A stretch of DNA of 64,000 nucleotides from a virus. Position numbers and translations under genes: made by a program. The DNA is taken from positions 1-64,000 of IMG/VR virus record IMGVR_UViG_3300037808_002131, one strand, 5' to 3'. The notes below the pieces were generated by a model. It had not been told where the DNA came from. It was given only the letters and a program-made list of their open reading frames with translations, and searched no databases. Below, piece after piece: positions 49,029 through 58,606 of this stretch (positions are counted from its first letter, which is position 1; the number at the start of each line of letters is the position of its first letter).

Positions 49029-49762
49029 TTATTTTTTATACTTAAGTATTTATCTTTCAGCTCCCGATCAATCACTTTTACCTCATCACTAGAAAGTAAA
49101 GAAAAGCTCTTATTCGAAGGCTTAAGTCTAGCGCTAGTATTTGCAGAAGCATTGCCATACCTATAATTAGTTTTATTAACTACATAATTACCCTCAGCCT
49201 TAAAGGCTTCCGATCTAGAATTTATATAACTTAATACCCCTGAACTGCCTGCATCACAAAACTGCTCTAAAGTTAATTTAACAACAGGTTTATTTAAAGA
49301 TTTAATTTTATTAAAATAGTGATTGTAATCATATATCAACCTTTCAACAGGCATATAGCTATTTCTATTCATTGATTTTGCCAGCCTTATAAAGCTTTCA
49401 AATAAAGCCTTGGGCTCCCTGAATACAGCTACAATTATATCTGAATTGTCAATTACATGATTTAAATATTTAAGCATTTTTGGGTCTTGAGGTCTATAAG
49501 TCTCCTTAACACCTCCAAATAAAAAACTATCGCTCTCTACCCTTCTTTTAACCCCACTCATCAAATCATCAATTCCATTAAATTTGAAATGGATTAGCTT
49601 ATCAAATGTTAATTGACCAGGGTTTGATAGCAAAATCCAATGAGGCTCTGACAAACAAAAGCCATTTTTCATTGAATTAAATGTATTACAAGCAATAGTT
49701 GTTCCTGAATGAGGCAAACCTAAAACAGATATAACTTTATTTGACTTTAAATTTAGTCTCAT
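49025..49762 (-). CDS. second sulfotransferase-like P-loop protein
   Basis: A 245-residue protein with VISVLGLPHSGTTIACNTF at the N-terminus, a P-loop of the sulfotransferase type, and DIIVAVFREPKALFESFIRLA, the R-x-P strand and helix used to bind the 3'-phosphate of PAPS. The rest is helical. It overlaps both neighbours by 4 nt. Sulfated capsule or O-antigen is the likely target, by context. Confidence 0.7.
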   Translation of the reverse strand: MRLNLKSNKVISVLGLPHSGTTIACNTFNSMKNGFCLSEPHWILLSNPGQLTFDKLIHFKFNGIDDLMSGVKRRVESDSFLFGGVKETYRPQDPKMLKYLNHVIDNSDIIVAVFREPKALFESFIRLAKSMNRNSYMPVERLIYDYNHYFNKIKSLNKPVVKLTLEQFCDAGSSGVLSYINSRSEAFKAEGNYVVNKTNYRYGNASANTSARLKPSNKSFSLLSSDEVKVIDRELKDKYLSIKNK

Positions 49763-50307
49763 ATCGACGCCACTAAAATGTCATTCTTAAAAATAGTTTT
49801 CTTAAGCTTAGGATCTAGATACCCATGCTCATAATGAAACTGGTAATTTGGATTTATATCCAAGAGCAACGTTTTGACTTTATCGAGAGAAATATCCCTC
49901 CACTCACCGCCCATAAGTCGAACATCATCAACCAAAATGGTATGATTTTTATTTGAATGATTTTTAATTAAATTAAGCTCTTGGTACAAGGGAACATCAA
50001 CCGGACCTCTAGCCGTATCTCCCTCACTCCAATGGCCGTCTAGCCAAAAAACACAGGGCTCCGTCACCTTACTTAATATTTCTTTTAATTTAACAGCAGA
50101 ATCGCCAAAGATAGGAAAAACTTTTCGATCATTAGCAAATCTATTGAGCGCTCTCTTATAAAAATGATCAGCTAACTCAATGGTATAAACCTCACGAAAC
50201 CCAACAGCAGAGGCCATCGCTGCCGTATTACCAAGGTGAGTACCAGTCTCAACAAAAATATTCCCTTTACTCTTGTACTTTCTCAATGTTTCCAAATCAA
50301 TAGGCAT
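49759..50307 (-). CDS. SAM-dependent methyltransferase-like protein, 182 aa
   Basis: A 182-residue class I methyltransferase-like fold: FVETGTHLGNTAAMASAVG (motif I strand and Gly loop), VYTIELADHFYKRAL (acidic end of strand 2), FPIFGDSAVKLKEIL, CVFWLDGHWSEGD and TILVDDVRLMGGEW. It may methylate a sugar. The SAM-contacting acid (IE) is visible. It overlaps the second sulfotransferase-like gene by 4 nt. Confidence 0.7.
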   Translation of the reverse strand: MPIDLETLRKYKSKGNIFVETGTHLGNTAAMASAVGFREVYTIELADHFYKRALNRFANDRKVFPIFGDSAVKLKEILSKVTEPCVFWLDGHWSEGDTARGPVDVPLYQELNLIKNHSNKNHTILVDDVRLMGGEWRDISLDKVKTLLLDINPNYQFHYEHGYLDPKLKKTIFKNDILVASI

Positions 50308-50316
50308 AATAAGCTC

Positions 50317-51309
50317 CTAACGTAATCCAACTAATTTTAGCAATTCGTTTATACGACTTTGATATGTATGCTCAGCGAGCACCTTGTCACTGCCCGACTT
50401 TCCAATGAAATTAGCCAAATCGGGGTTTTTAAGTAAAAACTTTAGCTTGGGTATTATGTCGTTTACAGAATCCACAATACATAAATCACAATCGTTAGTG
50501 AAATATGACTCCCACTTTGGAAATGCAAGTGAGATAGTCGGCCTGCCCGATGCCATACACATCAGCAACCTGTCAGAAAAGTAATGTGAAATTTCATTAA
50601 AATGACTTATACTTAACAAGCAAAAGCTCCTACGATATTCGTCTCCAACTTTACTCTGAGCAATCGACCCTTTAGATTTAAGTTGTCTAGGCCAATTAGA
50701 GCCATATAAAGCAAATCTATTACCAAAAGTAGATTTTAAAAGCCTGCAAGCTTCTTCTCGCTCTTTTCTACCCGGATAATTTTCTTTTAAATCATTATTA
50801 CCTACAAAAATTATATCATATTTAAACTGACTGGGAGTTTCGTTTTCGCTACAATAATATAAATTTGGATCAAATCCAATTTGCCAATAATAAGCTTTCT
50901 TACCAATCGCATCCTGAAAAAATTTCAACTGACCAGTTGAAGATATTAAATTATAATCCGCAACCCTTGCAATTGATTTAAAGCTGGGCGGTACGTAAGA
51001 TCTTACATCGCCAGTCCAGTTAGTAATTATAGTATTTGGCAGCTTTGACTTAATTTCACTAATTGTACCCGCATCAATGGTGTTCAAATGCTGAAGCTGT
51101 ATGTGCATCAAATCGGGCTTAAATCTCAAAGCCTTATCAACAAGCATACGTCGTATTTTATGAACTGTATGTCTTTTTTGATAAAGCTCATACAAGTAAT
51201 CAAAAATTTCTAATTTTACTCCCGCGCCTCTAAACGCATCGTAAACGCCCCGTTGAATCACGTCACCAATTCAACCATAGTTAAGGGGCAAATATAAAAC
51301 CTTAACCAT
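50317..51309 (-). pseudogene. GT-B glycosyltransferase interrupted by TGA
   Basis: The likely start is ATG51309, behind a strong AGGAGGTG ribosome site, and reads MVKVLYLPLNYG, then TGA (51271-51273), then IGDVIQRGVYDAFRGAG without frame change. Residues after the stop match a GT-B/CgeB-type glycosyltransferase: LINTID-like AGTISEIKSKL, YYWQIGFDPNLYY, YDIIFVGNNDL and SDRLLMCMASGRPTISLAFP. So a typical N-terminal strand is separated from its enzyme by one nonsense codon. Re-start at GTG51261 would lack that strand. Sequencing error, recent mutation, read-through or recoding are all possible; most other genes here use TGA as a stop. Confidence 0.75.
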
Positions 51310-51354
51310 GTTCAGCACCTCCTTTCTCTTGCAATATTAATGAAATAATATTAA

Positions 51355-52086
51355 TTATACCTTTAACCAATTTGGCGGTATCAAGTCTTTTGTATTATGA
51401 GTATAACGAAGCTTAGGACCAAACCAGCAAGAAGGAGCTACAACCTTCTTGCCCTTCGATTTAGACAAGAAGGCTCCCCACCATGAAAAAGATGAGTTCG
51501 CTATAATAAAATTTGAACAACTAATCATATTTGCTAGATCGATGACTGGGCGCCTTTCCTCAGAAAAACTAAACTGATTGCCAATAAAATTCTTCTTACA
51601 CCAAGATATATCATCGGAAAATATTAAATAATTTTTACTATCACAGACCTCCATTGCTTTTTCATAATAATTATTTTTGCTTAAAATATTATAACACCCT
51701 TCATGAATTAAATAATCAGTGCGTCGCACGTGAAGTGCTGTATATTTATTAAAATTAGATTTTATCTTTGGACTTAAAAGTTTTTTTATTATATTAGAAT
51801 GATCTTGCCAATATTTATAAGATTGAAAGTAGCCGCTTAAATTTAACAACTTGCCATTTGAATTGGGAATTGCTCGATAATGAAAATGTGGCTCTAAGTA
51901 AATCTGAGAGCGTTGAATTTTTTCAGAAAATTTATCGCTAGGTATACTAAAGTGATCGGCATATTTCCAACTAGGTAGAATCCAGTCATCACCATAATAC
52001 AATGCCGCTCCTATAACGCCACTTATTTGAAATAACTGATTGCCAAGCTGACCCTTTTTGCCTAGCTCTTTAAATGTAAACGTCAT
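51355..52086 (-). CDS. alpha-1,2-fucosyltransferase, GT11 family
   Basis: A 243-residue GT11-type enzyme transferring L-fucose from GDP-fucose to galactose or a similar residue. Seen: GQLGNQLFQISG (family start), ALHVRRTDYL (the HxRRxD motif, donor binding), YLIFSDDISWCKKNF, and SNFIIANSSFSWWGAFLS. The set is essentially complete. Its donor would be made by gmd and fcl in the same locus. It should fucosylate a surface glycan, in the cytoplasm before export. Confidence 0.88.
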   Translation of the reverse strand: MTFTFKELGKKGQLGNQLFQISGVIGAALYYGDDWILPSWKYADHFSIPSDKFSEKIQRSQIYLEPHFHYRAIPNSNGKLLNLSGYFQSYKYWQDHSNIIKKLLSPKIKSNFNKYTALHVRRTDYLIHEGCYNILSKNNYYEKAMEVCDSKNYLIFSDDISWCKKNFIGNQFSFSEERRPVIDLANMISCSNFIIANSSFSWWGAFLSKSKGKKVVAPSCWFGPKLRYTHNTKDLIPPNWLKV

Positions 52087-52092
52087 AATGCT

Positions 52093-52836
52093 CTATAAGG
52101 ATTCTAATCTTTGGTAACGTGGTTTAGAGCGAATATAGCGATCCATCGCCCCTTGCCTTTGCAAAGCAATGCGAAAGTCAGAAATCGGATTTTCATTATT
52201 ATACATGTACAGTACATCATGTATATACCTACCATGATGACCGCCCATTTCTACAAATGGAATGTAGAAAGATAAATCCCATGCGACATCAAGAAACTTC
52301 CCGCTGGGATCATAAAAGTCTTCTTTCTTTATCTTCTTGAAAAGTTTTGCATAAAAAGTACGCAAATGAGACGTACACCAAGGGTGATGTCTATAGATAT
52401 TCAAATCAATAACGTTACGAGGTATAGGCGCACTACAGCCTCTTTGATTGTTTGGATAATTTAAATAAGAACCCCATGTAAACCAAACATCTGGATTAGA
52501 ATAGATGCTGTTTATCTTTTCACAGACATTCTCATGAGCAAACCAATCATCGCCATCAAGAGTAATTATAACATCATCATCATTACAAGCATGAATCATA
52601 TTATATAAATTACACATTGCACCAAGACGACGCTTATTTTTAATTAATTCAAAATCAACGTCGATATTATTAGACTTTAAAAAGTTTTCAACTTTATCAG
52701 CGGTCCCATCAGAAGAGCAGTCATCAGTGTACACGACCTTTAAATTTTTATAATTTTGTGTAACAATTGAAGATACGTTTTTCTCACACCATTTAATGTT
52801 ATTATAACTAGGAACAACCACAACAATATTTTTCAT
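52093..52836 (-). CDS. glycosyltransferase, GT2 family
   Basis: A 247-residue GT-A-fold enzyme. VVVPSYNNIKWCEKNVSSI opens the family; VVYTDDCSSDGT is the donor-binding loop; TLDGDDWF is the DxD-like metal site. WTWGSYLNYP and DVAWDLSFYIPFVEMGG follow at the expected places. Donor and acceptor sugars are not visible. It has a divergent promoter region shared with the GT10-like gene to the right. Confidence 0.9.
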   Translation of the reverse strand: MKNIVVVVPSYNNIKWCEKNVSSIVTQNYKNLKVVYTDDCSSDGTADKVENFLKSNNIDVDFELIKNKRRLGAMCNLYNMIHACNDDDVIITLDGDDWFAHENVCEKINSIYSNPDVWFTWGSYLNYPNNQRGCSAPIPRNVIDLNIYRHHPWCTSHLRTFYAKLFKKIKKEDFYDPSGKFLDVAWDLSFYIPFVEMGGHHGRYIHDVLYMYNNENPISDFRIALQRQGAMDRYIRSKPRYQRLESL

Positions 52837-52889
52837 AATTTCCTTAAACTTGTTATTTATAGGATATATCAGAACTATTAAGAGGTATA

Positions 52890-53846
52890 ATGTCCAGCCC
52901 TAAACTAAACATAAATATAATTTATTCGCCTCAAAAAAGAGGCCCCCACGTTATCTTTGAAAACAAGCTTGCAAAGGTATACAATAGTAAAACTTACGAT
53001 CAAAAAAAAATAAACATTGGAATGGGTTGGTACTCAATTCGAAACCCTAAGGCTGGCGATAGCTTAATTGTAATAGAGCCTCGATGCGTTTTAGAAAGAG
53101 ATTATAATCCAAAGTTTATATCGAAATATAAATATATATTTACATGGGCAACTAAGGCATTTAATAATATCAAGCTCCCGAATACAAAAATTATTGAGGT
53201 AAATCACCCCTGCGCGCATAGCAAAATAAACATAAATAATCTTTCAAAGAAGTGGACTCCCTGGCAACAAAGGGAGAATGAAGTTGTTTTCATTGCAAAT
53301 AACAAATCGTCCCCTCACATCTCACAACTTTACACATTAAGAGTGAAGCTGGCTGATATGTTTCACCATCAATCTAAGATGAAGGTATCTTGGTACGGTC
53401 AAATACCGCTAAACAAGCCTTATTACAAAGGAACTGTAAAGTCTAAATTTGACGTCTTGTCTAAGGCAAAATTTACAGTATGCTCTGAAAACTCTTATCA
53501 CAAAAAATACTCCCACAATTACTTTACAGAAAAGCTGCCCGACGCTTGGAAAGGCGGAGCGGTACCTTTATACATGGGTTGTTATAATATAGACGATTTT
53601 AAATTCCACCCCGACTCTTATATAGATTTAAGAAAATACGTTAAAAAAGATTTTACACCACAAAGCAAATATCATGAAATTGATAAGAAGCTAGTAAAGT
53701 TAGTAGATAACTTTACGGAAAATCATTATAAAAAATTAATAAGACAAGTTAAGCTTGAAGCCGAGAAGCCAAAAGGACTTAACCACATTGTTAGTTATGA
53801 TAGATTTTACGAAAAAATAATAGAGACAATGTTAAAAGATAAATAA
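52890..53846 (+). CDS. fucosyltransferase-like protein, GT10 family
   Basis: A 318-residue protein, the only rightward gene in the glycan locus. Its C-terminal half resembles GT10 (alpha-1,3/1,4-fucosyltransferases): AKFTVCSENS, HNYFTEKLPDAWKGG and AVPLYMGCYNIDDF match the family pattern F-x-x-x-x-E-N-S, T-E-K-L and G-x-V-P-x-x-x-G. The donor-binding Arg/Lys and Glu appear kept. Its donor would be GDP-fucose. With the GT11 gene it would be the second fucose-adding enzyme of this locus. ATG52890 follows AAGAGG. Confidence 0.75.
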   Translation: MSSPKLNINIIYSPQKRGPHVIFENKLAKVYNSKTYDQKKINIGMGWYSIRNPKAGDSLIVIEPRCVLERDYNPKFISKYKYIFTWATKAFNNIKLPNTKIIEVNHPCAHSKININNLSKKWTPWQQRENEVVFIANNKSSPHISQLYTLRVKLADMFHHQSKMKVSWYGQIPLNKPYYKGTVKSKFDVLSKAKFTVCSENSYHKKYSHNYFTEKLPDAWKGGAVPLYMGCYNIDDFKFHPDSYIDLRKYVKKDFTPQSKYHEIDKKLVKLVDNFTENHYKKLIRQVKLEAEKPKGLNHIVSYDRFYEKIIETMLKDK

Positions 53847-53859
53847 TATTATACCGCCG

Positions 53860-56043
53860 TTATAAGATATTAAATTTATCCAAAACTTCATTGTTATATT
53901 TATTTATTTCATCCTTATTATGGAAGCAATTTTTGTTATTTTTTATTTTTGAAATATCATCTATCAAAGAATCAAGACCATTAAACTTATCTTTATTCAA
54001 ATAAACTGTATTAGATTTTTGCTTTAAATACAAGTTAGACGTCAAAATAGGAATTTTAAAGAAATTAATCATATTCATAAATGAAGATATATAGTTAACA
54101 TTATTATCTATATCTAAGACAAATTCAGCCATTTGAATCACATAAAGCAATTTTTTATATGGCATATATTCGTTTACTGACTGTATAAAGCTCGGATAAG
54201 CGCCCCTTCCTCCAACTAGGACAATTTTCGGATAGCTATCCTTCCAGTTACGAATCACAAAGTCCAAAGATTTATCATCCCTGTAAAACATAAGTACATA
54301 CTTATTGTTTTTAAAATATTTATCTTTCGTACAAGTCGTCGCGAACAAGGGCTTACATTTCAGATGCACCCTTGCGTCTGGGCAAATTGTCTTCAATAAC
54401 TCAAAATTTTCTAAACAAGGAGTGTATATGACTTTACTTTTTTTAAGCACCTCCAATTGATCTTTCGACAATGATATTTTATCAAAAGAATCGACCCAAA
54501 TATGAGAAGAGGGAACCAACATGCCGACTTCGCCAATCAATAAAGAGCCTTTACTTAGACCATTACTCGCATTTAATAACTTCAAGTTAGGGCAAAATGC
54601 TTTTAATTTATTATAATAAAGAAATCCAGATGGGGTGGTCACCGCAATATTATTATTAAATTTAGTGAACTTTATATCTGAATCAGGAATGTAATATCTT
54701 GCAAAGAGTTTTGAAGTTGCATAAATTAAATCATCGTTATATTTTTTACTTACAAAGTTATCTATATTAGATTTTTCAAATATTTTTGAAGACAGAGGTG
54801 ATATTATCGAGCTATCTAAAGAAGGAATGGCGTGTGCATACGTAACTTTTCCATCATTTGCAATAGTAACCCTTGCGATGACGATATCCCCTGAACTCCT
54901 CTGCGCCTCTCTTTTTATAAATAATTTAAATGGCGGGACTGCATTGCCAGAAGAAAGCTCTGCATGCGCATGAAGTTTACATTTAGCCTCTTTTAATTGA
55001 GGAGAAAGGCGGAATGACTCTGAAGTAATCACTCTATTAGAGCGATCCATAATACCTACTTCTATAAAACCATTTCCCGTTATTTTCTTTGCAAGAAAAT
55101 TTACTGTATAATACAAACCCGCCGATAAGGCAGGTATAGTTTGTCTTATCAAGGCTCCGCGAGACATGCAAAGGCTTGACTTATTGTTTACATCTAAAAG
55201 CCGAACAAGACTTGATGTGACCGCACTGGCATTTAAAGCTTTTAAGCCATTAGAGTCTACTGTGTCGAAGATAACGCCCACAGGCACCTCTGACATGGTT
55301 CCTAAGAGCAGGTCTCTGCCGTATCGCTGCACTTTCCCACCAGAGCCGCCTGAGCCCTCATTAGGCCGCCTAACGCTCGGGGTTGGCTTGTTTCTATGTT
55401 TAAATATGTTTTGATTATTCCTTCTGCGAGCCGGGGGAGCCTTAGCGCCAGAGCCAAGAGAATAAGATAACACTTCACATGAGCCTAAAAAAACCAAGCG
55501 ACTGCCGGATTTTTTATACATATTTGCAGGTCTCGTTTTCAAAACAATATCAGCATAACACCCATCCAAATAAGCGCCATGGCTTGCAAATAACCGACCA
55601 TTAGAGACTTTTAAATTTTTATAATGCTTACAATACGAAAGTAACTCCTTCCAATTACCCTCAGACTTAGCCTCATTCTTCACAAAATACAAATTCACTT
55701 CTATTAACTTAATATCACCAGAGCTGTGCGCTGTTCTTGATAATTCAAAAGATTTAAAATTAGAAAAATCTGGCTCTATTATCTCCTGAGATTTCGATGA
55801 TACAACATGATTTTTATTATGAATGCCGCTATTTTTAAATTCTGTAATTTTAAATAATCCATTTCCCGATTTGCGAGAGAATACCAAATCACAGCGCTCA
55901 ATCTCACCCACGCCGCTAAAGTTGAACTTTAACCTTGCTGCCTTTCCTTCCAGGAGGCAACCGTCATTATCGAACCTACAAGATCTGTAAGAGGTAATAA
56001 AACTTTTAAGATGCAAGCCAGTGATTTGTTTTATACTAGTCAT
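53860..56043 (-). CDS. large two-part protein: beta-sandwich region plus glycosyltransferase-like C-terminus
   Basis: A 727-residue protein. Residues about 1-180 and 255-410 look like beta-sandwich, carbohydrate-binding-like domains (LKFNFSGVGEIERCD; LYYTVNFLAKKITGNGF), joined by a Gly/Arg/Pro-rich linker near 200-245 (ARRRNNQNIFKHRNKPTP). The C-terminal 270 residues resemble a glycosyltransferase of GT-B type (HIWVDSFDKISLS, LIGEVGMLVPSS, KYVLMFYRDDKSLD, YPKIVLVGGRGAYPSF). No close family is recognised. It overlaps the GT2 gene upstream by 8 nt. Confidence 0.5.
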   Translation of the reverse strand: MTSIKQITGLHLKSFITSYRSCRFDNDGCLLEGKAARLKFNFSGVGEIERCDLVFSRKSGNGLFKITEFKNSGIHNKNHVVSSKSQEIIEPDFSNFKSFELSRTAHSSGDIKLIEVNLYFVKNEAKSEGNWKELLSYCKHYKNLKVSNGRLFASHGAYLDGCYADIVLKTRPANMYKKSGSRLVFLGSCEVLSYSLGSGAKAPPARRRNNQNIFKHRNKPTPSVRRPNEGSGGSGGKVQRYGRDLLLGTMSEVPVGVIFDTVDSNGLKALNASAVTSSLVRLLDVNNKSSLCMSRGALIRQTIPALSAGLYYTVNFLAKKITGNGFIEVGIMDRSNRVITSESFRLSPQLKEAKCKLHAHAELSSGNAVPPFKLFIKREAQRSSGDIVIARVTIANDGKVTYAHAIPSLDSSIISPLSSKIFEKSNIDNFVSKKYNDDLIYATSKLFARYYIPDSDIKFTKFNNNIAVTTPSGFLYYNKLKAFCPNLKLLNASNGLSKGSLLIGEVGMLVPSSHIWVDSFDKISLSKDQLEVLKKSKVIYTPCLENFELLKTICPDARVHLKCKPLFATTCTKDKYFKNNKYVLMFYRDDKSLDFVIRNWKDSYPKIVLVGGRGAYPSFIQSVNEYMPYKKLLYVIQMAEFVLDIDNNVNYISSFMNMINFFKIPILTSNLYLKQKSNTVYLNKDKFNGLDSLIDDISKIKNNKNCFHNKDEINKYNNEVLDKFNIL

Positions 56044-56809
56044 CGCCTTTATTTATATATAGTGACTTTACTCTATTAGCGTACAATCTGCAATTTTCAT
56101 AAAATTTTGCCAAATTATCCTGATGAGCTTTTGTCTTAAACTCTCTATACTCACCGCGATCATTTTCACCTTCGCCAAGATGCACGCCATTCTCTTTTAA
56201 ATACCCAAGGCGGAAGCCTAAGACCCTCGTCCGCATTCCCCAATCACTATCCTCCATTCCATAATACTTATAATCATGCTCATTAAAATATCCCAACATT
56301 TTATGTAAAGATTTATTAAAAACCATGCAAGCGGTCCCTAAATTACCCTGAGGTTTGTCCTGAAACTCAAACCCGTTTTTACTCACTAAGGTATAGTCAA
56401 CATGCTCAAAATTAACCCCAATGGATCCATATTGAGGGTTATTTTTTACAATTTCAATGCAGTCAGTAAGCCAATTATTGGGAACAAGGACATCATTATC
56501 AATTGTAGCATACCAAGTTGTGTCTAAATCATTAGCCAAACTTAGCGCTTGGTTTCTAGCAATGGCAATTCCTTTATTTTCATTATTAAAATGAACTACC
56601 AATTCATTCAGACTGTCACAGCCAGGCTTAGTTTCAATAAGTTCTTTTAAATATTTTATTGTATCATCTTTTTCAGAAAAATTATCAATTATAACAAGAT
56701 TAAATGGGTGATTTGTTGTTTCAAACAAATTAGCCAACATTTTTTTTGTCAAATCTAGACGATTAAATGTTACCATCATTACAGTTGCAATGTCTTTCAT
56801 ATTTTTCAA
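56036..56809 (-). CDS. glycosyltransferase, GT2 family
   Basis: A 257-residue GT-A enzyme. VMMVTFNRLDLTKKMLANL is the N-terminal strand; LVIIDNFSEKDDT binds the donor; TIDNDVLVPNNW is the D-x-D type metal site; and YYGMEDSDWGMR is the ED motif of the family. The conserved features are complete. It overlaps the large gene downstream by 8 nt. Confidence 0.92.
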   Translation of the reverse strand: MKNMKDIATVMMVTFNRLDLTKKMLANLFETTNHPFNLVIIDNFSEKDDTIKYLKELIETKPGCDSLNELVVHFNNENKGIAIARNQALSLANDLDTTWYATIDNDVLVPNNWLTDCIEIVKNNPQYGSIGVNFEHVDYTLVSKNGFEFQDKPQGNLGTACMVFNKSLHKMLGYFNEHDYKYYGMEDSDWGMRTRVLGFRLGYLKENGVHLGEGENDRGEYREFKTKAHQDNLAKFYENCRLYANRVKSLYINKGDD

Positions 56810-56813
56810 CCTT

Positions 56814-57791
56814 TTATTTTTTTAAAAAGAGATCTGCAATTTTATTAGGCGATAGATCTCTGCTAGTGTATATAACATTTTTATTTCCTAAAAATGTATT
56901 GTTCTTATTTAAATTAAAAGAAGTTTTTTGCGGTAGAGATATTAATCTACCACTCGATACAGCATTTGATACTAATAAATAATCTATTTCCTTCGAAAGG
57001 ACCCCCGAAGCTTTTTTCAATAATATTAAAATAAAACTCCATTTAAAGGGACAAACGACCGCTGAACTGTACAAATATGCTGATTTTTTATTAGAAATAA
57101 TGACAGCCTGCACCCCTCCTTGCTTTAGAAAGGCCACAAACGAACGCAATTGATTCAAGCTCCACCTCAAGCACTGCTTATTATGAATCGAATAGCCCGT
57201 AACATCTGGAAAAATCACTACGAACGGCTTTTGCGGGCTAAACTTATTTATCTTAGCCCAGCTGGCAAAGCCTTTACATGAATTGAAATTAAGATTCCTA
57301 AACTTTGGAATGAACTTATTGCTCCAATCAACAAGACCATTGCTAACTATTTGTTTAATCAAACAGATAGGGTTTTTAAAACTCCTAGTGCTTGCTATAG
57401 ACTTTGCTTTTAGGTAATTATTTAAAGAATTAAAATAAACATTTCTTTTTTTATCTAGAAAAATAGGCGCAGGATATTTTTTCACCAAGTCTTTTAAAGA
57501 GCTGTCTGCCTGATCTGAAACAATACCTTGCAATTTGACTAGTTCAAAAAAGCAATTTTCGCCGGACCAACGCAAGGATGAATTAGGAAAATTATAATTC
57601 AACATCTCTATTATAGCCAGTGAGTAAAAAGACTCTAAAGCGCCCCCATGAGCTATAATAGTTATCTTCTTTTTATCAATTATTTCACTCAATAGATCAT
57701 AATCAATTTTTGGCGCTATAATCCCACCCTTAACTTCCCACGGAATCCCCGGAGAAAAGGGCAAATATTTAATTTTAGGACTTGACTTCAT
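56814..57791 (-). CDS. possible GT-B glycosyltransferase, GT9-like
   Basis: A 325-residue protein beginning KSSPKIKYLPFSPGIPW. The segment KKITIIAHGGALESFYSLAI resembles the GT9 strand-Gly-helix pattern, and PFVVIFPDVTGYSIHNKQC resembles the donor domain entry; QAVIISNKKSAYLY could be a further strand. Confidence in the family is low. Its end overlaps the next GT2 gene's start by 17 nt. Confidence 0.4.
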   Translation of the reverse strand: MKSSPKIKYLPFSPGIPWEVKGGIIAPKIDYDLLSEIIDKKKITIIAHGGALESFYSLAIIEMLNYNFPNSSLRWSGENCFFELVKLQGIVSDQADSSLKDLVKKYPAPIFLDKKRNVYFNSLNNYLKAKSIASTRSFKNPICLIKQIVSNGLVDWSNKFIPKFRNLNFNSCKGFASWAKINKFSPQKPFVVIFPDVTGYSIHNKQCLRWSLNQLRSFVAFLKQGGVQAVIISNKKSAYLYSSAVVCPFKWSFILILLKKASGVLSKEIDYLLVSNAVSSGRLISLPQKTSFNLNKNNTFLGNKNVIYTSRDLSPNKIADLFLKK

Positions 57792-58590
57792 TATAGCAGG
57801 GATTTTCTAAATACTTATGATAATCAATCACATACTTCCCTAGCCATTTTTCCTGAAAAAATCTAACATTATGAGACAAAAACATCTTATTTACAGGGTT
57901 TTTGTTTAACGATGCAGATGTCTTGTGCTCAATGTTAGTCGAACCGCAGCACACAACTTTTTCCTTTTGATTGATACTAATTTCTAAATTTAGATCTATA
58001 TCCTCAAAGCTCCAATGTAAGTTTTTATTTAACTTCCCCGCCTTTTTATAACTGGAAGCCTTTACAAGACAACACGCAGCTGTGACCGCTTGAAAATATC
58101 TATTTTTCCTATCAAAAGAGCCCGTGCTTTCATGTGACTTGATGTGCCAAGGCATATTTCCATGATTTCTGGAAAAAGCTACACCACAATGGCTTATTAA
58201 GTTTGTGTCAGGGAATAGAATTCTAGCACCACAGATTGCAGAATTTGTTTTAGACATTAAATCAATCATATTTGATATAGAAGCATCATCACAAAAACTG
58301 ATATCATTATTTAATAATAAAACTAAATCATCGTCACTTACACCAGACTCATCAAATAAAGAATTTACACCGACAGAAAAATTATCTCTATTGTGATCTT
58401 TTTTCAATAAATGAATTTTAGAAGAGCCTTTGCTCCATTTGCTTATTTCATCAGGAGAGCCGTCCTTGCTCCCGTTATCACGAATCCACCAATTCCAATC
58501 AAATTTACTTAAGTTCGCCTCAAGCCCAGGCTTAAGCTTTTTAAGCATATCAAGGCCATTCCAATTTAATGTAAGTGCAAAAATCTTCAT
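57775..58590 (-). CDS. glycosyltransferase, GT2 family
   Basis: A 271-residue GT-A enzyme. FALTLNWNGLDMLKKLKPG opens the fold, WWIRDNGSKDGSPDE is the donor-binding loop, VLLLNNDISF the metal motif, and LHWSFEDIDLNLEI the catalytic ED region. It is complete. Its start at 58590 lies 16 nt after the upstream gene. Confidence 0.9.
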   Translation of the reverse strand: MKIFALTLNWNGLDMLKKLKPGLEANLSKFDWNWWIRDNGSKDGSPDEISKWSKGSSKIHLLKKDHNRDNFSVGVNSLFDESGVSDDDLVLLLNNDISFCDDASISNMIDLMSKTNSAICGARILFPDTNLISHCGVAFSRNHGNMPWHIKSHESTGSFDRKNRYFQAVTAACCLVKASSYKKAGKLNKNLHWSFEDIDLNLEISINQKEKVVCCGSTNIEHKTSASLNKNPVNKMFLSHNVRFFQEKWLGKYVIDYHKYLENPCYNEVKS

Positions 58591-58606
58591 CTTTCAAACC
58601 CCTCAA

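Noticed and set aside
52854-52861. TATAAATA on the minus strand 18 nt before the GT2 gene at 52836
   Set aside because: Same reason as above; the distance is short for a promoter plus a leader.
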